This document shows positions 16,226 through 23,567 of a DNA stretch of 64,000 nt, one piece after another. A program made the position numbers and the translations under genes. Positions within the stretch are counted from its first letter, which is position 1. Every line of letters starts with the position of its first letter. The notes under the pieces were generated by a model, which was not told where the DNA came from, made no database searches, and saw only the letters and a program-made list of their open reading frames with translations. Origin of the DNA: Ottowia massiliensis (GTDB lineage: Bacteria > Pseudomonadota > Gammaproteobacteria > Burkholderiales > Burkholderiaceae_C); the NCBI RefSeq assembly GCF_900240305.1, contig NZ_LT964854.1, positions 2,046,001-2,110,000 of the forward strand, in the 5' to 3' direction.

Positions 16226-16285
16226 CAGGCACTTGCGCGCGCCATACCGGTTTGCCCACGGCTTTTCCACAGGCTTGGGCCTGGG
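16226..16285 (+). repeat. DnaA-box-like repeat unit 3
   Basis: Begins CAGGCACTTGCGCGCGCCAT and contains TTTTCCACA at 16263-16271. The opposing box is lost, the unit ending in GGCTTGGGCCTGGG. Confidence 0.55.
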
Positions 16286-16384
16286 CGATGGGGACAAATG
16301 GAGCAAGTGGAACGAGCCGGGCTGAATCGTGCGAAATCGTGCGGGGATAAGCGGCGCGGCGGACGCCGGATTGCCAACAGGCTC

Positions 16385-16789
16385 TCAATACCCGGCTTTG
16401 CCGCCGGGTCTGCGGCGGGCGAACAGGCCTGCGGTGCGCGCGCCCTGGCTGGCAAAGCGCTCGCGGCGCGCCCGTTTGGGATCGACGCGCAGGGGCCGCC
16501 AGATTTCCACGCGGTCGCCGTCTTGCAAGGCCGCGCCGGGCGCGCAGGGGCGGCCCCAGATGCCGTAGGCCAGCGCGGCGCGCGCGTTTTCAGGCAGCCC
16601 TTGCAGCAGGCCGCTGGCCTGCACGGCCTGCGCCAGGGTGGCGTCTGCGGGCAGTTGCAGGCGGGCCAGCTGTACCTGGCGCGCGGCGCTGGCCCAGGCG
16701 ACAGTGACGCCAATGAGGCCGCTGGCGCCGCCGCATGAGGGGGGGCTGGCGGCGGGTGAGGCGGATGAGGGCGGCGCGGCGTTCGTCAT
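16385..16789 (-). CDS. rnfH: RnfH/RatB-family ubiquitin-fold protein (UPF0125)
   Basis: A 134-residue protein whose core (IGVTVAWASAARQVQLARLQ, LPADATLAQAVQASGL, then YGIWGRPCAPGAALQDGDRV followed by EIWRPLRVDPKRARR) matches the RnfH beta-grasp family. The biological role of the family is unsettled. It has a Ser/Pro/Ala-rich N-terminal tail of about 24 residues and a basic C-terminus. Its ATG overlaps the ratA stop (ATGA), so the two are translationally coupled, as in most betaproteobacteria. Confidence 0.88.
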   Translation of the reverse strand: MTNAAPPSSASPAASPPSCGGASGLIGVTVAWASAARQVQLARLQLPADATLAQAVQASGLLQGLPENARAALAYGIWGRPCAPGAALQDGDRVEIWRPLRVDPKRARRERFASQGARTAGLFARRRPGGKAGY

Positions 16790-17238
16790 GGCTGGCCGTA
16801 CACCTGCTCGGCGCGCTGGATGAAGGCGTCCACCATCGTGGCGGCGATCTTGTCGAACACGGGGCCGACCAGCGCCGACAGCGCCTTGCTGTCAAAGCCG
16901 TAGTCCAGCGCCAGCGTCACGCGGCAGGCGCGCTCGCCCGCCTGCCCCACGGGGGTGAAAGTCCACAGGCCATTGAGCGTGGAAAAGGGGCCTTTGACCA
17001 GCTGGATGCGCAGCTCGCGGTCTGCAATGTGCGTGTTGTAGGTGACAAAGCTTTGCTTCAGGCCCTTGAAGGCGATGCCGACTTCGGCGGTCATGCCCTT
17101 GCCGTCCGCGTCTTGTCCGATGACGCGGCCCAGGCTGCACCAGGGCAGAAATTCAGGGTAGCGGGCCACGTCCCGCACCAGCTCGAACATCTCGTGGGCG
17201 CTATACCAGATAAGAACGGATTTGCGGACGGTTTTCAT
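16786..17238 (-). CDS. ratA: RatA, START/SRPBCC-domain coenzyme Q-binding family
   Basis: A 150-residue SRPBCC (START-like) protein: KTVRKSVLIWYSAHEMFELV, RYPEFLPWCS, then VGIAFKGLKQSFVTYN and the helix ALSALVGPVFDKIAATMVDA. In E. coli RatA was described as inhibiting ribosome subunit joining, while the yeast relative Coq10 binds ubiquinone. Which role applies here is not visible. It is divergently arranged with smpB (133-base gap), the common betaproteobacterial order. Confidence 0.9.
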   Translation of the reverse strand: MKTVRKSVLIWYSAHEMFELVRDVARYPEFLPWCSLGRVIGQDADGKGMTAEVGIAFKGLKQSFVTYNTHIADRELRIQLVKGPFSTLNGLWTFTPVGQAGERACRVTLALDYGFDSKALSALVGPVFDKIAATMVDAFIQRAEQVYGQP

Positions 17239-17370
17239 GGAAAATCTCGCGTTTTTCGCGCGCCTGGCCTTCGGCTGGCCTGGGCGTCAAGCCGCAAATT
17301 CTAGAAACCCACAGGGTTTCAGCCTTTTTCCTGCCTTCCCTCCCGCTTTTCATTCAGCCTTTCTTCACGC

Positions 17371-17859
17371 ATGGCCGCCAAGAAAAAAACCGCTTCCAAA
17401 ACGCCCAACCCCGTCATTGCCAGCAATAAAAAGGCCGCCTTCAATTACTTTTTTGAAGAGCGTCACGAAGCGGGCATGGTGCTGCAAGGCTGGGAAGTGA
17501 AGGCGCTGCGCGCGGGCAAGGCGCAACTGACCGACGGCTACGTGGTCATTCGCGGCGGGGAGCTGTTTGTCATTGGCTGCCAGATCAACCCGCTGGGCAC
17601 CGCCAGCACGCATGTGCGCCCCGAGGCGGCGCGCACCAAAAAGCTGCTCATGCACCGCGACGAAATCCGCCGCCTGATCGGCAAGGTGGAGCAAAGGGGC
17701 TACACGCTCATTCCGCTGAACCTGCACTGGAAAAATGGCCGCGTGAAGTGCGAAATCGCCCTGGCCAAGGGCAAGGCCGAACACGACAAGCGCGACACCA
17801 TCAAGGAACGCGAAGGCAAGCGCGAAGCGCAGCGCGCCATGAAGTCGCTCAGCCGCTGA
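17371..17859 (+). CDS. smpB: SsrA-binding protein
   Basis: Binds tmRNA and brings it to stalled ribosomes in trans-translation. The 162-residue protein starts with a Lys-rich tail (MAAKKKTASKTPNPVIASNK) and has the beta-barrel motifs YFFEERHEAGMVLQGWEVKA and LRAGKAQLTDGYV, followed by NPLGTASTHVRPEAARTKKL. It ends with the basic helix KGKAEHDKRDTIKEREGKR that inserts near the decoding site. Complete and typical in length. It is divergent from ratA. Confidence 0.96.
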   Translation: MAAKKKTASKTPNPVIASNKKAAFNYFFEERHEAGMVLQGWEVKALRAGKAQLTDGYVVIRGGELFVIGCQINPLGTASTHVRPEAARTKKLLMHRDEIRRLIGKVEQRGYTLIPLNLHWKNGRVKCEIALAKGKAEHDKRDTIKEREGKREAQRAMKSLSR

Positions 17860-17969
17860 CGGCCCGCCCGCCGCCCGCGCCTGCAAGCGGGCCGCAAGGG
17901 GCTGCGAGCCGGAATGCAGGCATTTGGAATGCGCAAGGCATGAGCAGAAGACAAGGCGCAAGGGCGTTA

Positions 17970-18057
17970 TTTCGCTTCTGTTTTCATAGCGCATGGTCCT
18001 AGTGGAACCTGCGCCGAGCGGCATTTTCAGCCCTTGAATCCGCTCCTGATTTTGATA
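17970..18057 (+). repeat. Interspersed ~90-bp repeat, copy 4
   Basis: Left arm CGCTTCTGTTTTCATAGC, core GTCCTAGTGGAACCTGCGC, GAGCGGCATTTTCAG and right arm TTGAATCCGCTCCTGATTTT. A well-conserved copy. Confidence 0.88.
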
Positions 18058-18299
18058 CCGCTCTGCCTTCTCATGGCGGATCTGCAAGGCGCGCGAAGGC
18101 ATGGCGGCGGAGCCAGCCAGGGCCGCCCGGCTTTCGCTCCGCGCCGTTTTCTCTGCGCAAGAGGGCAGGGCGGCGGCAAGGCGCGAGCGGGCCAGCCTGT
18201 TCGTTGAACCCGCCGTTTCTGAGGATTTCCGCGCTCGCGCAGGCAGGGGGAATGCGAATGACCCGCTCGGCGTAGAAGGGAAGGAAAGGAGAGACTGAA

Positions 18300-18388
18300 T
18301 TCGCTCCTTGATCCATAGCAGAACGTCTTAGTGAAATGGGCGCAGAATGGCATTTCGACTCCCTCAAATTCGCTCTTGTTTTTGATGC
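18300..18388 (+). repeat. Interspersed ~90-bp repeat, copy 5
   Basis: Left arm TCGCTCCTTGATCCATAGC, core GTCTTAGTGAAATGGGCGC, AGAATGGCATTTCGAC and right arm CAAATTCGCTCTTGTTTTTG. Same orientation as copy 4. Confidence 0.88.
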
Positions 18389-18471
18389 AACTGGGCGCAG
18401 GGTCTGCCGCCTAGCGGCCGTCTCGGCTCATCCGGCCCATCGCCCATCAAGACCAGGCGGCGAACAGCTTT

Positions 18472-20385
18472 CTAGCGCCCGCGCAGAAAGAGCGCGTCCA
18501 GCTCTTTCATGGAGAGTTGCCGCCAGGTGGGGCGGCCGTGGTTGCATTGGTCGGCGCGGTCGGTGGCTTCCATTTGGCGCAGCAGGGCGTTCATTTCCGG
18601 CAGGGTGAGGCGGCGGTTGGCGCGGATGGCGCCGTGGCAGGCCATGGTGGCCAGGATTTCGTGGTGGGCGCGTTGCAGCACGGCGCTGCCTTCGGGCAGG
18701 GGGCCTTGTTGGATGAGTTCGGCCAGCACGGCGCGCGCCAGTGCCACGGGGTTGCCTGCGGCCAGCGGGGCGGGCACGGCGCGCACGGCCAGGGTTTTGG
18801 GCGAGAAGGGCGTGATTTCCAGGCCCAGCAAGGCGAGCGTGGCGGCGTGCTCTTCCGCAGCAGCGGCTTCTTGCAAGGTGGCGGCGAAGGTGGCGGGAAT
18901 CAGCAGCGGCTGGCTTTGCACGCGCGAGGCGGCCAGTTGCGCTTTCATGCGCTCGTAAACGATGCGTTCGTGCGCGGCGTGCATGTCCACGATGACCATG
19001 CCGGCGGCGTTTTCGGCCAGCACGTAGACGCCGTGGATTTGCGCGACGGCGCGGCCTAATGGGCCGTCTGCTTCGGGGCTGTCCGCTTCGGGGCCGTCCG
19101 CCTCGCCCGTCTGCTGTGCCGGGAAGGCGGGCGGCTCGTTGATTTCGTGCCGGGGGCCAGCGCTCATGGCAACCCAGGCTTCGGCCATGCGCTGCGGCGG
19201 CACGCGCGGTTCGGGCGGCCAGGCCGCTGGCCGCGCGGCATGCGGGGCCGTGTGCAGCGTCAAGGGTCGCTGTTCGCCCGCGTGGGCGCTGGCCGGGGCG
19301 GCATCAGGGGTGTCGCGCTCAACGCTGGCCGTGCCGCCCGCCGCTGCGCCGCCCGCTTGCGCGGCGCGGCTGGCGGCCAGCGCGTTTTCCACGGCGTGGC
19401 GCACGGCCTGGTGCACTTGGCGGCTGTCGCGAAAGCGCACTTCGATTTTGGTGGGGTGCACGTTCACGTCCACGCGGGCGGCATCGACTTGCACGTGCAG
19501 CAGCCATACGGGCTGGCGGTGGCCGTGCAGCACGTCTTCATAGGCGCTGCGGGCGGCGTGGCTGATGACTTTGTCGCGCACGTAGCGGCCATTGACCCAG
19601 GCGTATTGCTGGTCGGCGCGGCTGCGGGCGGCATCGGGCAGGCCCGCGCGGCCCGTCACGCGCACGCCGCCTTCTTCATGCGCCACGGGCAGGCTGCGGG
19701 CCAGAAAGTCTTCGCCCAGCACGTCGGCCATGCGCCGCGCCAGCGCCTGCTGCGGCGGCAAGCTGGCGGGCTGCGCGCGCCATTGCTCCAGCAGCTTGCC
19801 TTCGTGCCACAGGGCAAAGCCCACGTCGGGCCGCGCCAGCGCGTGGCGGCGCAAAGCTTCCACGCAGTGCGCCAGTTCGGTGGCGTCGGCCTTGAGGAAT
19901 TTGCGCCGCGCGGGCACGCTGAAGAAAAGTTCTTTGACTTGCACGGTGGTGCCGCGCGCGCGTGCGGCCTGCTGCAATTCGCCCGTGCGCGCCTGAAGCT
20001 GCCAGGCGCTGCCGGCCCCTTCGGTGCGCGAGAGCAGCGTTGTTTCGGCCACGGAGGCAATGGCCGCCAGCGCTTCGCCGCGAAAGCCCATCGTGCCGAC
20101 CGATTCCAGATCGTCCAGGCTGGCGATCTTGCTGGTGGCGTGGCGCTTGAGCGCCGTGGGCAGCTGCGCGGCTTCGATGCCGCTGCCGTCGTCTTCCACG
20201 GCAATGAGCCGCACGCCGCCGGCCAGCAGGCGCACGGCAATTTGCGTGGCCCCGGCGTCCAGCGCGTTGTCCAGCAGCTCGCGCACGACCGAGGCGGGGC
20301 GCTCGATGACTTCGCCGGCCGCAATCTGGCTGATGAGTTCGTCGGGCAGTTCGCGGATGGGGCGGGCAGGCTGGGGGGCGGGCAT
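18472..20385 (-). CDS. mutL: DNA mismatch repair protein MutL
   Basis: The mismatch-repair matchmaker, linking MutS to downstream endonuclease and helicase activities. The 637-residue product begins MPAPQPARPIRELPDELISQ and has the GHKL ATPase motifs ISQIAAGEVIERPASVVREL, DNALDAG, DDGSGI and GFRGEALAAI, the transducer domain, a disordered Pro/Ala linker (about residues 340-440) and the C-terminal dimerisation domain. No DQHAxxE(x)4E endonuclease motif is visible; DMHAAHERIVYERMK is the corresponding region. ATG 20385 is chosen because homology starts there, although the frame stays open to 20499. It is convergent with smpB. Confidence 0.95.
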   Translation of the reverse strand: MPAPQPARPIRELPDELISQIAAGEVIERPASVVRELLDNALDAGATQIAVRLLAGGVRLIAVEDDGSGIEAAQLPTALKRHATSKIASLDDLESVGTMGFRGEALAAIASVAETTLLSRTEGAGSAWQLQARTGELQQAARARGTTVQVKELFFSVPARRKFLKADATELAHCVEALRRHALARPDVGFALWHEGKLLEQWRAQPASLPPQQALARRMADVLGEDFLARSLPVAHEEGGVRVTGRAGLPDAARSRADQQYAWVNGRYVRDKVISHAARSAYEDVLHGHRQPVWLLHVQVDAARVDVNVHPTKIEVRFRDSRQVHQAVRHAVENALAASRAAQAGGAAAGGTASVERDTPDAAPASAHAGEQRPLTLHTAPHAARPAAWPPEPRVPPQRMAEAWVAMSAGPRHEINEPPAFPAQQTGEADGPEADSPEADGPLGRAVAQIHGVYVLAENAAGMVIVDMHAAHERIVYERMKAQLAASRVQSQPLLIPATFAATLQEAAAAEEHAATLALLGLEITPFSPKTLAVRAVPAPLAAGNPVALARAVLAELIQQGPLPEGSAVLQRAHHEILATMACHGAIRANRRLTLPEMNALLRQMEATDRADQCNHGRPTWRQLSMKELDALFLRGR

Positions 20386-20465
20386 GGGGGATTTGCGGAA
20401 AGCAGCTTTGAACGCGCCTAGCATAAGTAGGCGGAGCCTGTATCCGGGGAACCAGGCTGGATAGA

Positions 20466-20957
20466 ATGCAGGAAATGGCAAAAATGGAAAAAACGGCATT
20501 TGCTCCCATCGCCACCCTGCGTGAACGCTTGATGCTGATTGCCAAGGCGCTCATGCCATTGGCGCCAATGGCGCTGGCTGTGCTATGGCTAAAACGCGTG
20601 GCAAAAGATTCCCAATTTGTGCTTTGCCACCCTTATGGCGCTGAAATCGTTTTGTATGGTTTTCTGGCGCTGACGCCATTGAGCATGACAGCCATCATGG
20701 TCATGATTCACGGCAGGTTTGCGAGCAGCATTTTGCGGCATCGTCAATTTCCGCCGCCCGGGCACAAAACATTCAGCCGCACCCGCTATCGCCATGGCTG
20801 GCGGGCAGTGGCGCTGGGATGGTTGATAGTGGTTTTAATAAGCTGTGTATTTGCAGCTTCTCTTTATGGCGCCTGGCTGGCGCACGAATGGATGGGCCGC
20901 CTGAATCACGATGCCATGCGAATGGAGCAGGAAAAGGCATGTCCAAAGCGCGGCTGA
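20466..20957 (+). CDS. Hypothetical membrane protein
   Basis: A 163-residue protein that I cannot assign. It has three hydrophobic stretches: ALMPLAPMALAVLWL near residues 28-42, YGFLALTPLSMTAIMVMI near 65-82, and WLIVVLISCVFAASLYGAWL near 118-137. Basic segments (RHRQFPPPGHKTFSRTRYRH) lie between helices 2 and 3. The start could be ATG 20466 or 20475. It is divergent from mutL, with only about 80 bases between the starts, and composition is slightly less GC-rich than its neighbours. Confidence 0.65.
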   Translation: MQEMAKMEKTAFAPIATLRERLMLIAKALMPLAPMALAVLWLKRVAKDSQFVLCHPYGAEIVLYGFLALTPLSMTAIMVMIHGRFASSILRHRQFPPPGHKTFSRTRYRHGWRAVALGWLIVVLISCVFAASLYGAWLAHEWMGRLNHDAMRMEQEKACPKRG

Positions 20958-21110
20958 AACCATGCGCCCATTGAACAGGAATGCCAGTTTTCCTATTCAA
21001 TTCTTTCCGCCAGCAAAATCCTGCGTGAATTCAGAAACCAAATATCGGCCACTATTGGCTTTCAGCAGAAAGTCATGGCGGCGTATTCAAAGCGGGCGGC
21101 ATGTGTTCAA

Positions 21111-21893
21111 TCAGGCCGCCCGCTCCGGCATCTCTCCCCACGCCTGCCCCCGGCAGCCGTGCTGCTGCCAAAGTTCGGCGAAGGCGTCGCTGGCGAGCCA
21201 GTGCCATTCGCGTTCGCGGGCGGGGCGGATTTCGTCCTGCCAGCCGGCATCGGGCACGGCGGGGTGGCACATGATGAGCGCGCCTTGCGCAGGGGCGGCG
21301 GCCAGCCAGGTTTGCCAGCGGCGGGCAAGGGCGGCGGCGTCGCCGTCGAAGGCATAGACGCCGCCCAGGCAGGCGTTTTGCCGCCAGTGCATGCAGTGGC
21401 GGTCCACCCAGCGGCCGCCCAGGGCGTGGATGAGGCGCGATTTGGCGTCGGCCAGCAGCGGGCGCGTGCTGCGCAGGGCCACGGGCGGGCCGTAGCGGCG
21501 GCGCGCTTCGGCCAGCAGGCGCTCGCGCACTTGCGGAAACTGGTGCACGTGCTGGTGGCCGTCGATGAAGGCGGGGGGCTGGCCGATCTGGTCTTCAAAG
21601 GCATCCATCTGCCGCGCGATGGTTGCTTGCAGCGCGGCGGCGGGCCAGGCGCGCAGCCAGCTGCGGGCCATCACCTGCCCGAGCGTGCCTTGCCGCGCCA
21701 GGCCCGTGAGGTCAAAGTGCAGGCCGATGTCGATGCCCGCCTGCCGCAAGGCGGCCAGCTCATCGGGCGCGATGCGGCCCAGGCTCATGAAGCTGGCCGC
21801 GTGCACGCGCCCCAGCGCAGCCAGGCGGCACACGGCCTGATTGACGGCGGGCGACAGGCCCAGGTCATCCACGTTGAGGGTGATGTGTTTCAT
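21111..21893 (-). CDS. ChbG/HpnK-type (YdjC) carbohydrate deacetylase
   Basis: A 260-residue member of the YdjC/ChbG deacetylase family, metal-dependent enzymes removing acetyl groups from amino sugars or related glycolipids. The family fingerprint is clear: ITLNVDDLGLSPAVNQAV at the N-terminus, GIDIGLHFDLTG, FIDGHQHVHQFPQV, and the late ALIMCHPAV. The Asp pair and the histidines forming the metal site are present. It is the last gene of a minus-strand cluster, GT39, GT2, GtrA, deacetylase, and overlaps the gtrA end by 29 bases, so a role in maturing a lipid-linked sugar is inferred. Confidence 0.88.
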   Translation of the reverse strand: MKHITLNVDDLGLSPAVNQAVCRLAALGRVHAASFMSLGRIAPDELAALRQAGIDIGLHFDLTGLARQGTLGQVMARSWLRAWPAAALQATIARQMDAFEDQIGQPPAFIDGHQHVHQFPQVRERLLAEARRRYGPPVALRSTRPLLADAKSRLIHALGGRWVDRHCMHWRQNACLGGVYAFDGDAAALARRWQTWLAAAPAQGALIMCHPAVPDAGWQDEIRPAREREWHWLASDAFAELWQQHGCRGQAWGEMPERAA

Positions 21894-22320
21894 GGCTGAA
21901 AGCCCAGAACTTGCCGAGCGCAAAGGTGGCGAGCGTGACCAGCGCGGTGGCGGCCAGCCACGCCGCTTGATAGGCCGCCGGCCCCAGCAGGCGCAGGCCC
22001 GCCAGAAACAGCGCGTGATTGAGCGCAAAGCCGCACAGCGAGCTGGCCAGCCAGCGCCACAGGCTGGCGAGCCAGCGCCCGCGCGCGCCCGCATTTGCAT
22101 CCGCGCGGGCCTGCCGGAAGGTGAACCGGTAATGCCCCGCAAAGCTGACGGCAAAGGCCACGGCAAACGCGCCCACGTTGCCCCACTGCGGCGCCAGCCC
22201 GGCGCGCACCAGCAGCACCAGCGCCGCAAAGTGCGTGGCCGCCGCCGCTGCGCCCACCAGCGCGAAGCAGCCCGCCTGCCGGGCGGCGGCGTTCAAGGCG
22301 GCGTTCAAGGCGGCGCTCAT
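21865..22320 (-). CDS. GtrA-family membrane protein
   Basis: A 151-residue GtrA-like integral membrane protein with four predicted helices (FALVGAAAAATHFAALVLLV, VGAFAVAFAVSFAGHYRFTF, SSLCGFALNHALFLAGLRLL, AAWLAATALVTLATFALGKFW). GtrA proteins are thought to flip polyprenyl-phosphate sugars across the inner membrane. The FxGHYRFTF and the KFWAF motifs are typical. ATG 22318-22320 overlaps the stop of the upstream GT2 gene (ATGA), implying tight coupling. Confidence 0.88.
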   Translation of the reverse strand: MSAALNAALNAAARQAGCFALVGAAAAATHFAALVLLVRAGLAPQWGNVGAFAVAFAVSFAGHYRFTFRQARADANAGARGRWLASLWRWLASSLCGFALNHALFLAGLRLLGPAAYQAAWLAATALVTLATFALGKFWAFSHETHHPQRG

Positions 22321-23312
22321 GGCAGCGGCTCCGGCGGCGGCGCGTCTGGCGCACGGCCTGGCGCGTTGTCCGGCCCGCCGCTTTGCCATTCGTAGTCGAT
22401 CACGTAGATGGGGCGCTGCTTCACTTCTTCATAAATGCGGCCCACGTATTCGCCCATCACGCCCAGGCAGATGAGCTGCACGCCAGCGGAAAACATGATG
22501 CCCGCCACCACCGTGGCCCAGCCGGGCACGTCGCGCCCGAACAGCAGCGTGTCGGCCACGATGAACAGGCCGTAGAGCATGGAAGCGAGCGACACCAGCA
22601 GCCCCGTGCGCGAAATCCAGCGCAGCGGCTTTTGCGAAAAAGAAGTGATGCCCACCAGCGCCAGCTCCATCAGGCTGGCGTAGTTGAACTTGCTGCGCCC
22701 CTGCGCGCGCGGCGGGGCGGCAAAGGGCAGATACACGGTGTTGAAACCCACCCAGGCATACAGCCCCTTCATGAAGCGCTGGCGCTCGGGCAGCGCCAGC
22801 AGGGCATTGACCACCTTGCGGCGCATCAGGCGGAAGTCGCCCGCGCTGGGCCTGATTTCATAGCGCGCGTTGTCCTGCATGAAGCGGTAAAAGCCGCGCT
22901 TGAGCAGGCGCATCAGCCCGCCTTCGTGCGGGCGCTCGGCCTGAATGGCGGCCACCATGTCCGCGCCGCTCTCGCCCAGCTGGAGCATTTGCGCCAGCAC
23001 GGGCACGGGGTGCTGGCCGTCGGCGTCCATCATGGCCACCCAATCGCCTTGCGCGGCGGCCAGCCCCGCGCTCAAGGCCGCTTCCTTGCCGAAATTGCGC
23101 GAAAAGGCAATGAAGCGCAGCGCCACATGGGCGGGCAGGCGCGCCTGCTGGGCGCGGCAGGCGGCATCCACCGCGTCACGGCTGCCGTCATTGACCACAA
23201 CGATCTCTTGCCGCCCCGGCCGCTGCCCCAGCCACTCGCACAAAACGGGCAAAAACGCAGCCAGCGCCTGGGCATCGTTATAGACGGGCAGGATGACGGA
23301 AAGGGCAATCAT
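22317..23312 (-). CDS. Family 2 glycosyltransferase (ArnC/DPM-like)
   Basis: A 331-residue membrane-anchored GT2: N-terminal ALSVILPVYNDAQAL, VNDGSRD, the DADGQHP metal-binding motif, then a GAPxD-like region and two C-terminal membrane helices (LVSLASMLYGLFIVADTLL and VVAGIMFSAGVQLICLGVMG) ending at EYVGRIYEEVKQRPIYVI. Enzymes of this type transfer a sugar to undecaprenyl phosphate. With the GtrA downstream and GT39 upstream it makes a donor-flippase-transferase set. ATG 23312 is chosen at the start of homology. Confidence 0.9.
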   Translation of the reverse strand: MIALSVILPVYNDAQALAAFLPVLCEWLGQRPGRQEIVVVNDGSRDAVDAACRAQQARLPAHVALRFIAFSRNFGKEAALSAGLAAAQGDWVAMMDADGQHPVPVLAQMLQLGESGADMVAAIQAERPHEGGLMRLLKRGFYRFMQDNARYEIRPSAGDFRLMRRKVVNALLALPERQRFMKGLYAWVGFNTVYLPFAAPPRAQGRSKFNYASLMELALVGITSFSQKPLRWISRTGLLVSLASMLYGLFIVADTLLFGRDVPGWATVVAGIMFSAGVQLICLGVMGEYVGRIYEEVKQRPIYVIDYEWQSGGPDNAPGRAPDAPPPEPLP

Positions 23313-23441
23313 GGCGGGGCAGGGCGGCGAAAGCTCCGGAGGCGGCAAGGGCGCAATGCAATGACTCGGCGCAGCGACTCAATGGCAGGCGCCGGCCTGC
23401 CAGGCGAAGCGGCAGAGAAAGGCCGGAGCGGGAGCTTGGCA

Positions 23442-23529
23442 GCATCAGAAACAGGAGCAAATTAAAGGGTCTGAAAATGGCGTTTGCGCAGATTCCACTA
23501 GGACATCATGCTATGGAAGAAGGAGCGAA
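23442..23529 (-). repeat. Interspersed ~90-bp repeat, copy 6
   Basis: Read on the minus strand: left arm from GCTCCTTCTTCCATAGC, core GTCCTAGTGGAATCTGCGC, right arm TTTAATTTGCTCCTGTTTCT. It sits between the GT2 and GT39 genes of one apparent transcription unit. Confidence 0.88.
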
Positions 23530-23567
23530 TAAAGGCCGCGCTCACAGCCTGCCCCTGGAACAAGCGC

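Larger units (their letters stand above)
15546..16384. other. 839-base gap with three DnaA-box-like repeats
   Basis: No supported gene. The right half carries three imperfect copies of a 60-75-base unit, listed separately. The left part (15546-15900) has no recognisable feature. Confidence 0.5.
17860..18471. other. 612-base gap with two repeat copies
   Basis: Between the convergent ends of smpB and mutL. Repeat copies 4 and 5 lie here in the same orientation, about 240 bases apart. No gene is supported between them. Confidence 0.55.

Noticed and set aside
19147..20421. Long open frame opposite mutL
   Set aside because: Shadow frame of a GC-rich gene, with no domain and Gly/Ala/Arg-rich composition. 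The same applies to long frames opposite the TonB receptor (36127-38550), alaS (12740-14020) and acnB (54684-56276).
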